Numbered from the stretch's first letter, positions 1-8,988 are shown. The stretch: DNA of 64,000 bases from Devosia sp. LC5 (GCF_000735585.1 NZ_JNNO01000006.1:1-64000); one strand, 5' to 3'. Program-made: numbers and translations. Notes: a model not told the origin generated them from the sequence alone.

Positions 1-35
1 GGTGTTGAGAGCCCCAATCCATCAACCCCTTCGCC

Positions 36-57
36 TCCCTCCCCTTGAGGGGAGGGA
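36..57. repeat. Palindromic CCCTCCCC/GGGGAGGG element
   Basis: A perfect 8-bp inverted repeat (CCCTCCCC at 37-44, GGGGAGGG at 49-56) with a TTGA loop, in the otherwise gene-free first 220 bases. Related C-rich/G-rich palindromes recur near 2.8-3.0 kb, 5.95-6.07 kb and 7.95 kb, always between genes. Function is unknown; it could act as a weak bidirectional transcript-end hairpin. Confidence 0.6.
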
Positions 58-152
58 ACGAGGGCGGGGGTCGTGGTGCTCCTACGCAAAAACCAGGTGA
101 CTCCCTCCCTCCCCTCAAGACGGAGGGGTAACGGGAGCCACGTTGCTTTGAA

Positions 153-185
153 GACCTCATGGTGAGCCTGTCGAACCACGAGGTC
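153..185. repeat. REP-like dispersed palindrome, copy 1
   Basis: 33-bp element with arms GACCTCATGGT and ACCACGAGGTC around the loop GAGCCTGTCGA. The stem is 11 bp with one mismatch. The same element recurs at 5723-5755, 7217-7322, 17742-17833 and 28312-28404, always extragenic and usually just downstream of a gene. I infer a REP/BIME-type dispersed element of this genome. Confidence 0.75.
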
Positions 186-220
186 GAGTGAGTGGAGCCC
201 TCACTGCCACAACCGAGCCT

Positions 221-1141
221 TTAGTCCACCCAAGCCATGCTCGGGTCCACCGTCGCACAAAACAGTGCCGCGCTCAGCCGCGCCTGCTCCACCACCCGCC
301 GGATCAGATCCGTCTCGGTGGTCGCCTGATAGGTCCCGATAATCGGCATGGGCGGAAAGCGCTTGGTCACCCTGATCGGATGCAGCAACCCCATCTTGAG
401 CTCGCGCTTGATCGTCACCGTGGGAATAGCCCCCACGCCAAATCCGTCGATCAACAGGTTAATGATCGAATACAGCGAATTGGAGCTGGTGAGCTTCCCC
501 GCCAGCACCTGCTCGTCCTGGAAATAGGGCGCGATCATCCGATAGGGCGGCGTGTCCTTGGGAAAGGTGATGATCGGCATGTCGGCCAGATCGTCCACGC
601 TATAGGTGCGGTCCGGGTCGATGATCTTGGGCGAGCCGGCCCAGGTCATCTGCAGCACGCAGGAGGTAAAGCTGCGGAAATTGTCGCCAATGGCCGGATC
701 GACGGCAAAGATCACGTCGAACTCGCCTTTGTTCATGCCCTCGATCAGGCTCTTGGTGCCTTCCACCGTCAGCTCGATCTTGAGCGTGGGAAAGGCCTCA
801 TGCAGTTCTTCCACAAACGGCGTCATCCAGGTCGATGACACCGAGTCGATCGCCCCGATCCGCACCACCTTGGCGGCATGGATATTCTCGTCGGCCAGTT
901 CATGCTTGAGTTTGTCATAGGAGGCCAGGATTGCCCGGAACGTCTCCAGCACCCGCTCCCCGCCTGGCGTCAGCGAGAAATCGCGGCCGGTGCGGTGCAT
1001 CAGCTTGCAGCCGAATTCCTGCTCCATTGCCGCCAGGCGAATGGAGATGGCGGGCTGGGTTGTATGCAATTCCTGGGCAGCACGGCCAAAATGGCGGTGC
1101 CGCGCCAAGGCGACAAAGGTCGTCATGTCGAGGATGCGCAT
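221..1141 (-). CDS. LysR-family transcriptional regulator
   Basis: A 306-residue LysR-type regulator. Residues 1-60 form the winged helix-turn-helix (starting MRILDMTTFVALARHRHFG, with the TTQPAISIRL recognition helix), followed by a periplasmic-binding-like effector domain from about residue 90. A longer reading with 26 extra N-terminal residues is possible, but the ATG at 1141 is preceded by GAGGAAGCGCT, a good ribosome binding site, and puts the HTH at the normal position. It lies downstream of, and on the same strand as, the aminobutyraldehyde dehydrogenase and polyamine importer genes, so it may control them. That is inference from position; no operator was identified. Confidence 0.9.
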   Translation of the reverse strand: MRILDMTTFVALARHRHFGRAAQELHTTQPAISIRLAAMEQEFGCKLMHRTGRDFSLTPGGERVLETFRAILASYDKLKHELADENIHAAKVVRIGAIDSVSSTWMTPFVEELHEAFPTLKIELTVEGTKSLIEGMNKGEFDVIFAVDPAIGDNFRSFTSCVLQMTWAGSPKIIDPDRTYSVDDLADMPIITFPKDTPPYRMIAPYFQDEQVLAGKLTSSNSLYSIINLLIDGFGVGAIPTVTIKRELKMGLLHPIRVTKRFPPMPIIGTYQATTETDLIRRVVEQARLSAALFCATVDPSMAWVD

Positions 1142-1230
1142 AGCGCTTCCTCTATCAGACTTGCCGCCCATGGTGCGGCTTTTCTTTATGTCGGGGGCAT
1201 TGGGCATGATGACGGTCACCTGCGCTCGGG

Positions 1231-1277
1231 CTCACCTCGCCCCTCAGGGGAGAGGTCGGCGCGTAGCGCCGGGTGAG
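1231..1277. repeat. Intergenic palindromic repeat (CCTCGCCCCTCAGGGGAGAGG family)
   Basis: Contains CTCACCTCGCCCCTCAGGGG and ends in CCGGGTGAG, so the outer ends CTCACC and GGTGAG can pair. It is the same element family as the inverted pair at 2789-2969. It fills most of the gap between the LysR gene and the dehydrogenase gene. Confidence 0.6.
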
Positions 1278-1315
1278 CCGAACCGTCGGTGCATGTGCGA
1301 TAGTGGAATAACGCC

Positions 1316-2746
1316 CTACGACGCCACCATGATGTGCCGCACCTGCGTGTAGTCCAGCAGCGACTGCATGGAGAGGTCAGAGCCATAGCCCGAATTCTTC
1401 ATGCCGCCATGCGGCATCTCGGTGGCGAACACCCCATGGGTATTGACCCAGGTCACGCCATATTCCAGGCGATTGGCCAGGTTCATCGCCAGCGTGCTGT
1501 CACCCGACCACACCGACGAGGCCAATCCATATTCGGACGCATTGGCCCAGCCCAGAGCCGTCTCGGGCGTGTCGAACGCGGTAATGGTCAGCACCGGGCC
1601 AAATACTTCCTTCTGCACGATTTCGGCAGTGATGGGCGCCGCCACCAGCGTGGGTTCATAATAATAGCCCAGGCCCCCCGGCGTCTTGCCCCCCGCCACG
1701 ATATCGGCGCCATCGGCTCGCGCCCGGTCGACAAACCCGGCCACGCGGCCGCGCTGGGCTTCGGTGATCAGCGGGCCGAATTCGACATCGTCCCGCTCGG
1801 GCGCGCCATAGACCAGGCTCCCGATCATGGCTGAGAGCTTGTCGGTCACCTCTTGCGCAATGCTGCGATCCACGAAAATCCGGCAAGCCGCCGTGCAATC
1901 CTGCCCGGCATTGTAAAAACTGGCTTCGCGCAGCGTCTCGACCAGGCTGTCCACATCGGCATCGGCGCAAACAATCACCGGCGCCTTGCCGCCCAGTTCC
2001 AGATGCGTCCGCTTGATGCTGTCGCCGGCTGCCGCCTTGAGCACGGAGCGGCCGGTGCGCACGTCCCCGGTCAGCGAAATCATCCGCACCAGCGGATGAG
2101 TGATCAGCGTCTGGCCCACATCGGGGCCGTCCCCGGTCACCACATTGACCACGCCCTCGGGCAGGAATTCGGCCAGGATCGAGGCCAGCAGCAACAGGCT
2201 CAGCGGCGTGTTCTCTGATGGCTTGATCACGACTGTATTGCCCGCCGCTACGGCCGGCGCGATCTTCCAGGCCGCCATCAGCAGCGGATAATTCCACGGC
2301 GCGATCGAGGCGACAACGCCCAGCGGATCGCGGCGCAGGATCGAAGTATGGCGGCTCGACCGAAAACCATTGGCGGGCGTCCCCGGCACATTGCGCGCCG
2401 CCGTGCCGAAATAGCGGAACACATCGGCCACATTGGCCAATTCCCCCGCCTTCACATAGCGCCAGGGCTTGCCCGCATTGACCGCCTCCACATCGGCCAG
2501 TGCCTCGGCCCGTGCCTCGATAGCATCGGCAATCCGCAACAGCGCCCGGCTGCGCTCCTTGGGCGTCGCCTTGCCCCATTTGGCAAAGGCGGCATGGGCA
2601 GTGGTGACAGCCAGATCGACCTGGCCCGCATCGGCCGAAGCAACCTCGGCCAGCAGTTTCCCCGTCGCGGGCTCATGGCTGGGCAAAGCGGGCCCATTGC
2701 CGGCCACATAGGCGCCATTGATGAAGAGGCGGGTTTCATAAGTCAT
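1316..2746 (-). CDS. Gamma-aminobutyraldehyde dehydrogenase-type ALDH
   Basis: A 476-residue NAD(P)-dependent aldehyde dehydrogenase. Visible motifs are APWNYP (N152, oxyanion), KPSE (K175, cofactor), ELGGK (E250, general base) and NAGQDCTAACR (C284, nucleophile). The C-terminus, with EMPHGGMKNSGYG and DYTQVRHIMV, is typical of the YdcW/PatD group that oxidises 4-aminobutyraldehyde from putrescine to GABA. The ATG at 2746 gives the normal family length; the frame stays open for 54 more codons but those run through an intergenic repeat. It lies 253 bp downstream of the polyamine-type importer ATPase gene on the same strand. Substrate is inferred from sequence resemblance and context; a betaine- or other aminoaldehyde dehydrogenase remains possible. 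Confidence 0.88.
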   Translation of the reverse strand: MTYETRLFINGAYVAGNGPALPSHEPATGKLLAEVASADAGQVDLAVTTAHAAFAKWGKATPKERSRALLRIADAIEARAEALADVEAVNAGKPWRYVKAGELANVADVFRYFGTAARNVPGTPANGFRSSRHTSILRRDPLGVVASIAPWNYPLLMAAWKIAPAVAAGNTVVIKPSENTPLSLLLLASILAEFLPEGVVNVVTGDGPDVGQTLITHPLVRMISLTGDVRTGRSVLKAAAGDSIKRTHLELGGKAPVIVCADADVDSLVETLREASFYNAGQDCTAACRIFVDRSIAQEVTDKLSAMIGSLVYGAPERDDVEFGPLITEAQRGRVAGFVDRARADGADIVAGGKTPGGLGYYYEPTLVAAPITAEIVQKEVFGPVLTITAFDTPETALGWANASEYGLASSVWSGDSTLAMNLANRLEYGVTWVNTHGVFATEMPHGGMKNSGYGSDLSMQSLLDYTQVRHIMVAS

Positions 2747-2788
2747 GTCGGAAATCCAGAAAGGTGGAAATTTTTTGTTAAGCAATGC

Positions 2789-2969
2789 CGGGCCCCATCT
2801 CCCCTCGCCCCTCAGGGGAGAGGGTAGCGACGCCGGGAGCAAAGCGACCTGGCAGAGCTGGGTGAGGGGTGCCATGTTGGGGCATAACGGTATCTTGCAG
2901 CATCGCACCCCTCACCCGCCGGCTCCGCCGTCGACCTCTCCCCTGAGGGGCGAGGTGAGATTCGGCCAT
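2789..2969. repeat. Pair of inverted intergenic repeats
   Basis: Two imperfect inverted copies, about 2789-2874 and 2899-2969, both carrying the core CCTCGCCCCTCAGGGGAGAGG (one of them as its reverse complement) and ending in GGTGAGGGGTGC(C/G)ATG. A further short CCCTCCCC/GGGGAGGG palindrome follows at about 2977-2998. Together they fill the gap between the dehydrogenase and ATPase genes and could form a large hairpin in RNA. Confidence 0.6.
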
Positions 2970-2999
2970 CTGATAACCCTCCCCTCAACGGGGAGGGGG

Positions 3000-4043
3000 C
3001 TAATCGCGAATAATACGGACGCGGGCGGGATCGATGGCGAGGCTCACCTCCTGCCCATCGGCAAAGTCGAGGTCATTGGCCGTGAGCGCCCGCAGCGGCT
3101 GACCGGCCAGACTCATCACATAGCGATTGCGCGCGCCCAGAAACACGCGCGTGCGCACCTTGGCCCTGGGGCCATTGCCCTCGGCCGACAGGCTCAAATC
3201 CTCCTGCCGCAGCGCCACAGTCACCGCACCACGCGCCGTCTCGGTCCTGGCCAAAGCCAGCGCCTGCCCATCGGCAAACCGCGCCACCGGCCCATCCGGT
3301 CCCTCGAAGATCTCGGCCGGCAGAAGATTGGCCGAACCAATGAAATTCGAGGCAAAACCCGTTGCCGGCTGGCTATAAATCTGCGCCGGCGTGCCTTCCT
3401 GCTCGACCCGCCCGGCATTGAGCAGCACGATGCGATCGGACAGGCTCAGCGCCTCCTCCTGATCATGCGTCACGAAAATTGTCGTCAGCCCCAGCCGCTG
3501 GTGGATTTCGATCAGCTCCACCTGCATGTCCTCGCGCAGCCTTGCATCGAGATTGCTCAGCGGCTCATCCAGCAACAAAACCTTGGGCTTGGAAACAATG
3601 GCCCGGGCCAGCGCCACGCGCTGCTGCTGCCCGCCCGAGAGTTGCCGCGGCTTGCGTTCACTGAGATGCCCCAGTTGCACCGTCTCCAGCGCCGCCTTGA
3701 CCCTTTCGGCCTGCTCCTCGCGGTTGCCAATGCCCCGCATGCGCAGCGGAAATCGCACATTCTCCGCCACGCTCAAATGCGGCAGCAGCGCATAGGATTG
3801 AAACATCATGGCGATGTCCCGCTTTTCCGGCGGCAGGCCCGTCACGTCGCGCCCATCGATTTCGACGGCTCCCGCAGTCACGCTTTCCAGCCCCGCCACG
3901 ATCCGCAGCAAGGTCGTCTTGCCACAGCCCGAAGCCCCGAGCAGGCTGATGAACTCGCCCGAGGCGATATCGAGCGAGATAGAATGCAGCACCGCGGTCT
4001 TGGCGAAGGATTTCTGGATCGATGTCAGGCGCACATTGGCCAT
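3000..4043 (-). CDS. Polyamine-type ABC importer, ATP-binding protein (PotA-like)
   Basis: A 347-residue ABC ATPase. Walker A is GASGCGKTT (36-44), the Q-loop FQSYALLPHL lies at 81-90, the signature LSGGQQQRVA at 135-144, Walker B LLLDEP at 156-161 and the switch histidine is H193. A C-terminal TOBE-type regulatory region follows from about residue 240. It energises import of the substrate delivered by the binding protein at 6109-7143 through the permeases at 4047-5661. It is 3 bp from the upstream permease gene, so the three genes form one operon. Putrescine or a related polyamine is inferred from family resemblance to PotA/YdcT and from the neighbouring GABA-pathway enzymes. Confidence 0.9.
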   Translation of the reverse strand: MANVRLTSIQKSFAKTAVLHSISLDIASGEFISLLGASGCGKTTLLRIVAGLESVTAGAVEIDGRDVTGLPPEKRDIAMMFQSYALLPHLSVAENVRFPLRMRGIGNREEQAERVKAALETVQLGHLSERKPRQLSGGQQQRVALARAIVSKPKVLLLDEPLSNLDARLREDMQVELIEIHQRLGLTTIFVTHDQEEALSLSDRIVLLNAGRVEQEGTPAQIYSQPATGFASNFIGSANLLPAEIFEGPDGPVARFADGQALALARTETARGAVTVALRQEDLSLSAEGNGPRAKVRTRVFLGARNRYVMSLAGQPLRALTANDLDFADGQEVSLAIDPARVRIIRD

Positions 4044-4046
4044 GGC

Positions 4047-4850
4047 TCAGGCACTCGCAAATTTGGTCAGCCCCAGCATGCGGTCGATCACGAAGATCAG
4101 CACAATGGTCAGGGCAATCATGATGGTGGACACGGCCGCCACCGACGGATCTGGGGAGAATTCGAGCTGGCCATAAATCTGCACGGGCAGGGTGGTCAGC
4201 GTCGGCCCGCGCAGGAACAGCGACAGCACCGCCTCGTCAAACGAGATATTGAAGGCAAAGAACGCCCCCGCCGCCAGCCCCGGAATGCATTGCGGCACGA
4301 CGACAAACCACAAGCGCTGCAGCCGGTTGGCGCCCATGGTCCGCGCAGCTTCCTCCAGATACGGGTTGGATTCGGCCAGTACTGCCAGCGTGGTTCGCAC
4401 CACATAGGGCAGGGCGATGATCGTGTGGCTCAGCGCCAGCGTCACCGGCGAGACCGGCCCAAAGGCCGAGCTCCAGAACATCAGCATGCCGATGGCATAG
4501 ATGATGGTGGGCAGCACCAAAGGTGAGAGGAACACTGTCGCCAGCACATCGGAAAACGGCAATTGCCGGCGATGGATGGCTATGGCCGCCGCGCCCCCGA
4601 TCAGGGTGGCAAACCCCGTGACCATCAGCGCAATCTGGATGCTGATCCACCCCGCGCCCAGATAGGCATTGGATGACAGCACCTGGCTATACCAGCGCAG
4701 GCTCAGCCCATTGGGCGGAAAGGCGATGAACTGGCTTTCCGATACCGATACGCCCACCACCACGATCAGCGGCGCCAGCAGGATCAGCGCGGTCAGCGCC
4801 ACGAAAACCACGCTCAGGATACGCAGCCAGGCGGGAACCGACTTAACCAT
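4047..4850 (-). CDS. Polyamine-type ABC importer, permease (PotC-like)
   Basis: A 267-residue inner-membrane permease with about six transmembrane helices and the cytoplasmic EAA loop (EEAARTMGANRLQRLWFVVV) that docks on the ATPase. The N-terminus (LRILSVVFVALTALILLAPL) is the first helix. It overlaps the end of the preceding permease gene by 8 bp and ends 3 bp before the ATPase gene, indicating translational coupling in a permease-permease-ATPase operon. It is the PotC/YdcV-type half of a heterodimeric channel. Confidence 0.9.
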   Translation of the reverse strand: MVKSVPAWLRILSVVFVALTALILLAPLIVVVGVSVSESQFIAFPPNGLSLRWYSQVLSSNAYLGAGWISIQIALMVTGFATLIGGAAAIAIHRRQLPFSDVLATVFLSPLVLPTIIYAIGMLMFWSSAFGPVSPVTLALSHTIIALPYVVRTTLAVLAESNPYLEEAARTMGANRLQRLWFVVVPQCIPGLAAGAFFAFNISFDEAVLSLFLRGPTLTTLPVQIYGQLEFSPDPSVAAVSTIMIALTIVLIFVIDRMLGLTKFASA

Positions 4851-5661
4851 TCCTGGCCCCCGTCATCTTGATATAGGGCACCAGCACCAGCGCGATCCCG
4901 GCAAACAGGATCACCGCCTGCGCCGCCGCAAAGGGCCAGTCCGGCGTCGCCGTCACCGATTTGTAGATCGAGGCCGCCAGCACCTGAATGCGGGTGCCCC
5001 CCAATAGGTTCGGCGTGATGAAGGCGCTGGCCGAGAGCGTAAAACACAGCAGCGATCCCGCCACGATCCCCGGCAAAGCCAGCGGCAAAACCACGGTACG
5101 GATGGTTTGCAGGAACGAGCAGCCCATGGTCCGCGCCGCCTCTTCCAGCCGCCCGTCGATCCGGGTCAAAACCCCCAGAATGGATAACGCCATGAACGGC
5201 AGCAATACCTGTACCATGCCGATCACAATGGCGGTCTCGGTCTGCATCAGCGCGAAATTGCGCCCCACCAGCCCCATATCGCGCAGCATTTCGGGGATCA
5301 GTCCGCTGCGGCTGAGCAACACCATCCAGCCGAACGTGCGCACCACCACGCTGGTCATCAGCGGCAGGATGACCATGACCACCAGCCATAGTCGCAGCCT
5401 GGGTCCCACCTTGGTCATGATATAGGCCAGCGGAAACCCGATCGCGCCGCAGATCAGCGTGATCAGCAGCGACAGCCGCACCGTGCGCCACAGAATGCCC
5501 AGATAATAGGGATCGCTCAAAAACCGTACGAACGGCGCCAGCGGACCCTCCGGCCCCGTCACCGAAAGCACCAGCATCTGCCCGATCGGCAGGAAAAAGG
5601 CCAGCACCAGCAGCAGAAGTCCCGGCAGGGCCAGCAGCAGGTTTTCCATGCGGTCATTCAT
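4843..5661 (-). CDS. Polyamine-type ABC importer, permease (PotB-like)
   Basis: A 272-residue permease with about six transmembrane helices and the EAA motif EEAARTMGCSFLQTIRTVVL. It is the PotB/YdcU-type partner of the permease encoded just downstream, with an 8-bp gene overlap. The binding-protein gene lies about 450 bp upstream on the same strand, separated by repeats, so it may be transcribed separately or at a different level. Confidence 0.9.
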   Translation of the reverse strand: MNDRMENLLLALPGLLLLVLAFFLPIGQMLVLSVTGPEGPLAPFVRFLSDPYYLGILWRTVRLSLLITLICGAIGFPLAYIMTKVGPRLRLWLVVMVILPLMTSVVVRTFGWMVLLSRSGLIPEMLRDMGLVGRNFALMQTETAIVIGMVQVLLPFMALSILGVLTRIDGRLEEAARTMGCSFLQTIRTVVLPLALPGIVAGSLLCFTLSASAFITPNLLGGTRIQVLAASIYKSVTATPDWPFAAAQAVILFAGIALVLVPYIKMTGARNG

Positions 5662-5722
5662 CAGGGGCAGTTTTCCTTGAGTTGCGCGGAGCCGGGCACA
5701 TCACGCCTTCGGTTCATCAGTA

Positions 5723-5755
5723 GACCTCATGGTGAGCCTGTCGAACCACGAGGTC
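5723..5755. repeat. REP-like dispersed palindrome, copy 2
   Basis: Identical in arms and loop to the copy at 153-185. It sits in the gap between the binding-protein gene and the first permease gene of the polyamine importer. Confidence 0.75.
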
Positions 5756-6108
5756 GTGCCTGCCATGTAACACCCCCGGGTCATTCCCGCGAAAGCGGGA
5801 ACCTCTGTTTCCTTCTTCTGCACCGCTGAACGGAAGGGGCGGGCCTCTTCATGTTGGGGGTGAAGAGGCCCGGCGACCCGGGCAAGCGAGGGAGTGCCTC
5901 GCCCGGATCGTGTCATTGCCGGCGTGGCAGGCGTCAGCAGAAGCATTGGGGCTCCCTTCACCCCTCCCTGCCTCCCCATCAAGGGGAGGGTAGGATCGAG
6001 TTTTCGGCACCCTCCCGCCATTCCCACCGGCCTGGCACCTCCCCCTTGATGGGGGAGGTTGGGAGGGGGTGGAGGAGAGCCCGGATAACCCCGAATTGGC
6101 GCCCGAAC
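5756..6108. other. Gap without a supported gene, rich in small repeats
   Basis: About 350 bp between the permease and binding-protein genes. It holds C-rich/G-rich palindromic repeats near 5962-5990 and 6040-6075 and no open frame with recognisable protein character. Such spacing between binding protein and permeases is compatible with mRNA processing that favours the binding protein, but no specific signal was identified. Confidence 0.5.
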
Positions 6109-7143
6109 CTACTGTGCGATCGCCTTGTTCCATTCTTCAACCCAAGCCGTGCGATGGGCTTCGATGGTCGCCGGGTCAAACCGGATCAGCCCGGCGACGC
6201 CCGCTTCGCCATAGGCCACATCGGCCGCGACTTCGGGGCTCAGTTCGGTCCTGGCATTGGTGGGCGAATAGCGCAGCGCTTCGGCAAAGCACTGCTGCGC
6301 CTCGGCCGAGATTTCGAGGTCGATGAATTTCAGCGCCAGTTCATTGTTGGGCCGGCCGGCCACCAGGTTCGCCGTGATATAGCTCGCCGGGGTGCCTTCC
6401 TCGCCCTGCACGAACCCGGAGGGCAGGCCCGCCTTGCGCAGCGTGAATGCATAGTCGGACGCGTAAGGGGCGATCCAGGCGTCGTTCTGGGCGAATTCCT
6501 GCTGGATTTCCGGCGATGTCGAAACCACGATCGCGCCGGCCTCAAGCAACTGGCCCACGGCGTCGAGCCCCGGCTGGATATTGCTCAAATCCCCGCCCTG
6601 CACCTGGTTGAGCATCAGAAAGCTCAGCATGCCATAGCCATTGGAAATGTCGGTGAGCACCAGGTGCTCGCCATATTCGGGATTGAGCAGATCGGCCCAT
6701 TTGCTGGGCGCCGTCGGCACCGCTTCGGTGTTGAACACCAGCCCGATGGCGGCGATGGAATAGGCTGGGCCCTGGCCATTGGCGAGGTCCGCCTTGGCGA
6801 AATCATAAAGATCGGGCTCATTGCTCAGGCTTGCCTTGTCGATCGGCGCCAGCAGCCCCTCAGCTGCCGCAACGATTTCCTGGCCACCCGAAAAATGGAT
6901 CACGTCGAATTGCGGCGCCGCCTTCTGCGCGCGCAGCTGGGCAAAGGCGTCAGCCGAATAGGCGGTGACGACATTGACCTTGGCGCCGGTGGCGGCCTCG
7001 AACGGGGTGATGACGCAGGCGCGATGCGCCTCTTCATAGGCCCCGCCGAAGGAATTGATGGTGAGCGAATTATCCTGCGCGAAGGCCGTGGTGCCGAGCA
7101 GGGCCGAGAGGCCCAGAACGGCCGTACCGAATATTGCTTTCAT
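6109..7143 (-). CDS. Polyamine-type ABC importer, substrate-binding protein (PotD-like)
   Basis: A 344-residue periplasmic binding protein. Residues 1-22 are a Sec signal peptide (MKAIFGTAVLG, cleavage after AFA). The mature part starts DNSLTINSFGG, typical of family 1 iron/polyamine binding proteins such as PotD and YdcS. A longer reading of the frame is possible, but only the ATG at 7143 gives a signal peptide at the N-terminus. It is the first gene of the import cluster and would deliver putrescine or a similar polyamine to the permease pair downstream. Confidence 0.9.
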   Translation of the reverse strand: MKAIFGTAVLGLSALLGTTAFAQDNSLTINSFGGAYEEAHRACVITPFEAATGAKVNVVTAYSADAFAQLRAQKAAPQFDVIHFSGGQEIVAAAEGLLAPIDKASLSNEPDLYDFAKADLANGQGPAYSIAAIGLVFNTEAVPTAPSKWADLLNPEYGEHLVLTDISNGYGMLSFLMLNQVQGGDLSNIQPGLDAVGQLLEAGAIVVSTSPEIQQEFAQNDAWIAPYASDYAFTLRKAGLPSGFVQGEEGTPASYITANLVAGRPNNELALKFIDLEISAEAQQCFAEALRYSPTNARTELSPEVAADVAYGEAGVAGLIRFDPATIEAHRTAWVEEWNKAIAQ

Positions 7144-7216
7144 GTGCGTTCCCCTTGCTGATATGGCTGGCCCTTTTGGGCCGGCGGATTGGTTTGGAGC
7201 GAGCGTCGCCTTAGTA

Positions 7217-7322
7217 GACCTCATCCTGAGCCTGTCGAAGGACGAGGTCGTGGCACCCGGCCTCCACTCGCCCGACCTCGTGGTTCGACATCCTGAGCGT
7301 GTCGAAGGATCACCATGAGGTC
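7217..7322. repeat. REP-like palindromes, tandem and nested copies
   Basis: One full copy at 7217-7249 (variant loop with GTCGAAGGAC) is followed by a composite element at 7274-7322 in which two half copies are nested, starting GACCTCGTGGTTCGAC and ending ACCATGAGGTC. They separate the DUF3830 gene from the binding-protein gene. Confidence 0.7.
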
Positions 7323-7343
7323 TTCTAAAGTTTGTCGCCTGTC

Positions 7344-7817
7344 TCAGAGCCGGCCGATTTCGACGGTCTTGGCGCCCTCGATGCGGATCAGGCGGCACTG
7401 CTCGGCCACGGCATCGAGGTTTTCCGTCATCTTGCCGAAATAGGTGCACGGAATCCAACCGGTCGGCCCAAAAGTGCGGCCGCCCACGCCATAGAACATG
7501 CCGATTTCCCAGAATTCGCTCGGGTCGATCTTGAAGAAGTTCTTGGGCTGATAATACCAGAGCAATTCGCCCACTTCAGGGATGATGGTCTGGTTTTCCG
7601 GCGGCAATGCCGTCGGGTCGAAATTGCGGTGCGTTTCGGGCAGGCCCATCATGATTTCGGGGCCCGAGAACATGGCATGCGTAGCCTTCCACTGGATCGG
7701 CGTCTCCAGCGCATTCCACAGCGCCTCGCAGGTCTCGGGGGCATGGTCCCAATAAAGCGAAATAATGCCCTGCACATTGGCATCGACGAATTTGAGATAG
7801 AATTTCTTGTCGGACAT
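7344..7817 (-). CDS. DUF3830 family protein
   Basis: A 157-residue soluble protein, no signal peptide or membrane segment. Recognisable stretches are FYLKFVDANVQG near the N-terminus, LPPENQTIIPEVGELLWYY in the middle and FYGVGGRTFGPTGWIP near the end, which match my memory of the DUF3830 (cyclophilin-like fold) family. No biochemical role is established for it. It sits between the polyamine binding-protein gene and the PuuD-like gene on the same strand, so it probably belongs to the polyamine/amine catabolic unit. An in-frame ATG three codons upstream (7826) is an equally possible start; neither has a clear ribosome binding site. Confidence 0.75.
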   Translation of the reverse strand: MSDKKFYLKFVDANVQGIISLYWDHAPETCEALWNALETPIQWKATHAMFSGPEIMMGLPETHRNFDPTALPPENQTIIPEVGELLWYYQPKNFFKIDPSEFWEIGMFYGVGGRTFGPTGWIPCTYFGKMTENLDAVAEQCRLIRIEGAKTVEIGRL

Positions 7818-7942
7818 GGTGGCCATAACTTGGTTGGATGCCCCAATCAAAGGCCTTCCAACGCCCCTGTCCAATTCCGATTCAAAATTCAATCGATAAT
7901 GGATTCTTATTGAACGACGAAGCCCGTAAGCCTCGATCCAAT

Positions 7943-7964
7943 CCCCTCCCCCTTGAGGGGAGGG
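7943..7964. repeat. Palindromic CCCCTCCCCC/GAGGGGAGGG element
   Basis: Short inverted repeat of the same C-rich/G-rich family as at 36-57, lying in the 277-bp gap between the DUF3830 and PuuD-like genes. The remainder of that gap (7818-8094) shows no supported gene. Confidence 0.55.
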
Positions 7965-8094
7965 CTAGGGTGGGGTGTCGAGAGCCGCCAAAAGCTCGGT
8001 GTTGGTGGATCAAACCCCAAACCCGAACGCGATCTCACCCACCCACCGTGTCATTCCGGCCTGCGCCGGAATGACGCCGTGGCAGATTTCAAGC

Positions 8095-8841
8095 TCACCG
8101 CCCCATATACGCCCGGGCGACTTCCCCCATATTCCGCCAAAACGCCAAATCATGCGCCCGTCCCTCTGGGCGCCATTCGGGATGCCATTGCACCGCCAGG
8201 ATCGGCGCCCCTGTCCCGCTCGACGACAGGGCCTCCACCACCCCATCGGCCGCCCGCGCATTGACCACCAGCCCCCGGCCCAATGTGCCAATCGCCTGGA
8301 AATGCACACTGTTGACGGCAAAGGACTTCTCGCCCGCAATTCCCGCCAAGGGCGTACCGGGCACCACCTCGATCGCATGGCTATGGGCAAACATGGCATC
8401 GAGATTCACGCCCTCGGGCGCATGGTGCGCCAAGTGCTGGTTCGATCCATCACGCTGATCCACCAGCTTGCCGCCCAGCGCCACGTTGATTTCCTGCAGC
8501 CCCCGGCAAATTCCGAATACCGGCTTGCCCGCCGCCATGGCCGCTGCGATCAGCGCCCCGGACATGGCATCGCGCCGCGGATCGAATGGCGCCCGTCCGC
8601 TCGCCGCGCCATAGCGGCCCGGCTCGATATTGGATGTGGCACCGGTCAACAAGACAGCATCAAGCCGCTCGATGATGGCTGCTGCATTGCCGGCGTCCTC
8701 CACGCTGGGACAGATCAGCGGCACCGCATCGGCATAGCGAGCGACCGCATCTACATAGCGCGCCTTGACGATATAGGCGCCCTCGTCCTCGACAACATGG
8801 TTGGAAATAACCCCGATTACGGGCTTGGCAGAGACGGTCAT
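8095..8841 (-). CDS. puuD: Gamma-glutamyl-GABA hydrolase-like class I glutamine amidotransferase (PuuD-like)
   Basis: A 248-residue cytosolic peptidase C26 family protein. The nucleophile is C112 in FGICRGLQE and the catalytic pair is H220/E222 in VQWHPEW. An N-terminal VIGVIS segment precedes it, as in PuuD. PuuD releases GABA from gamma-glutamyl-GABA in the glutamylated putrescine route. Context supports this: polyamine importer upstream, gabT-gabD nearby. No gamma-glutamylputrescine synthetase (PuuA) or oxidase (PuuB) is present in the window, so those steps must be encoded elsewhere or the enzyme hydrolyses another gamma-glutamyl compound. The ATG at 8841 is chosen because upstream codons have no family resemblance. 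Confidence 0.85.
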   Translation of the reverse strand: MTVSAKPVIGVISNHVVEDEGAYIVKARYVDAVARYADAVPLICPSVEDAGNAAAIIERLDAVLLTGATSNIEPGRYGAASGRAPFDPRRDAMSGALIAAAMAAGKPVFGICRGLQEINVALGGKLVDQRDGSNQHLAHHAPEGVNLDAMFAHSHAIEVVPGTPLAGIAGEKSFAVNSVHFQAIGTLGRGLVVNARAADGVVEALSSSGTGAPILAVQWHPEWRPEGRAHDLAFWRNMGEVARAYMGR

Positions 8842-8988
8842 GGTGATGCAGTGGTTGGGGGAGGGACCCCTTAAGCTCGGTTTGCAAACCTGCTTCGTCA
8901 ACCCAAACAATCTGCCAAACCCGGCTGGACAGCGGCCGTGCGGCGGCGAAAATCACGCGCTCGCGTATGGGCGCCGCGCGAGGGGCCT

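Noticed and set aside
2745..4526. A 593-codon open frame on the plus strand opposite the importer genes
   Set aside because: Composition is His/Arg/Gln-rich nonsense typical of antisense frames in GC-rich DNA; the minus strand encodes clear ATPase and permease genes.
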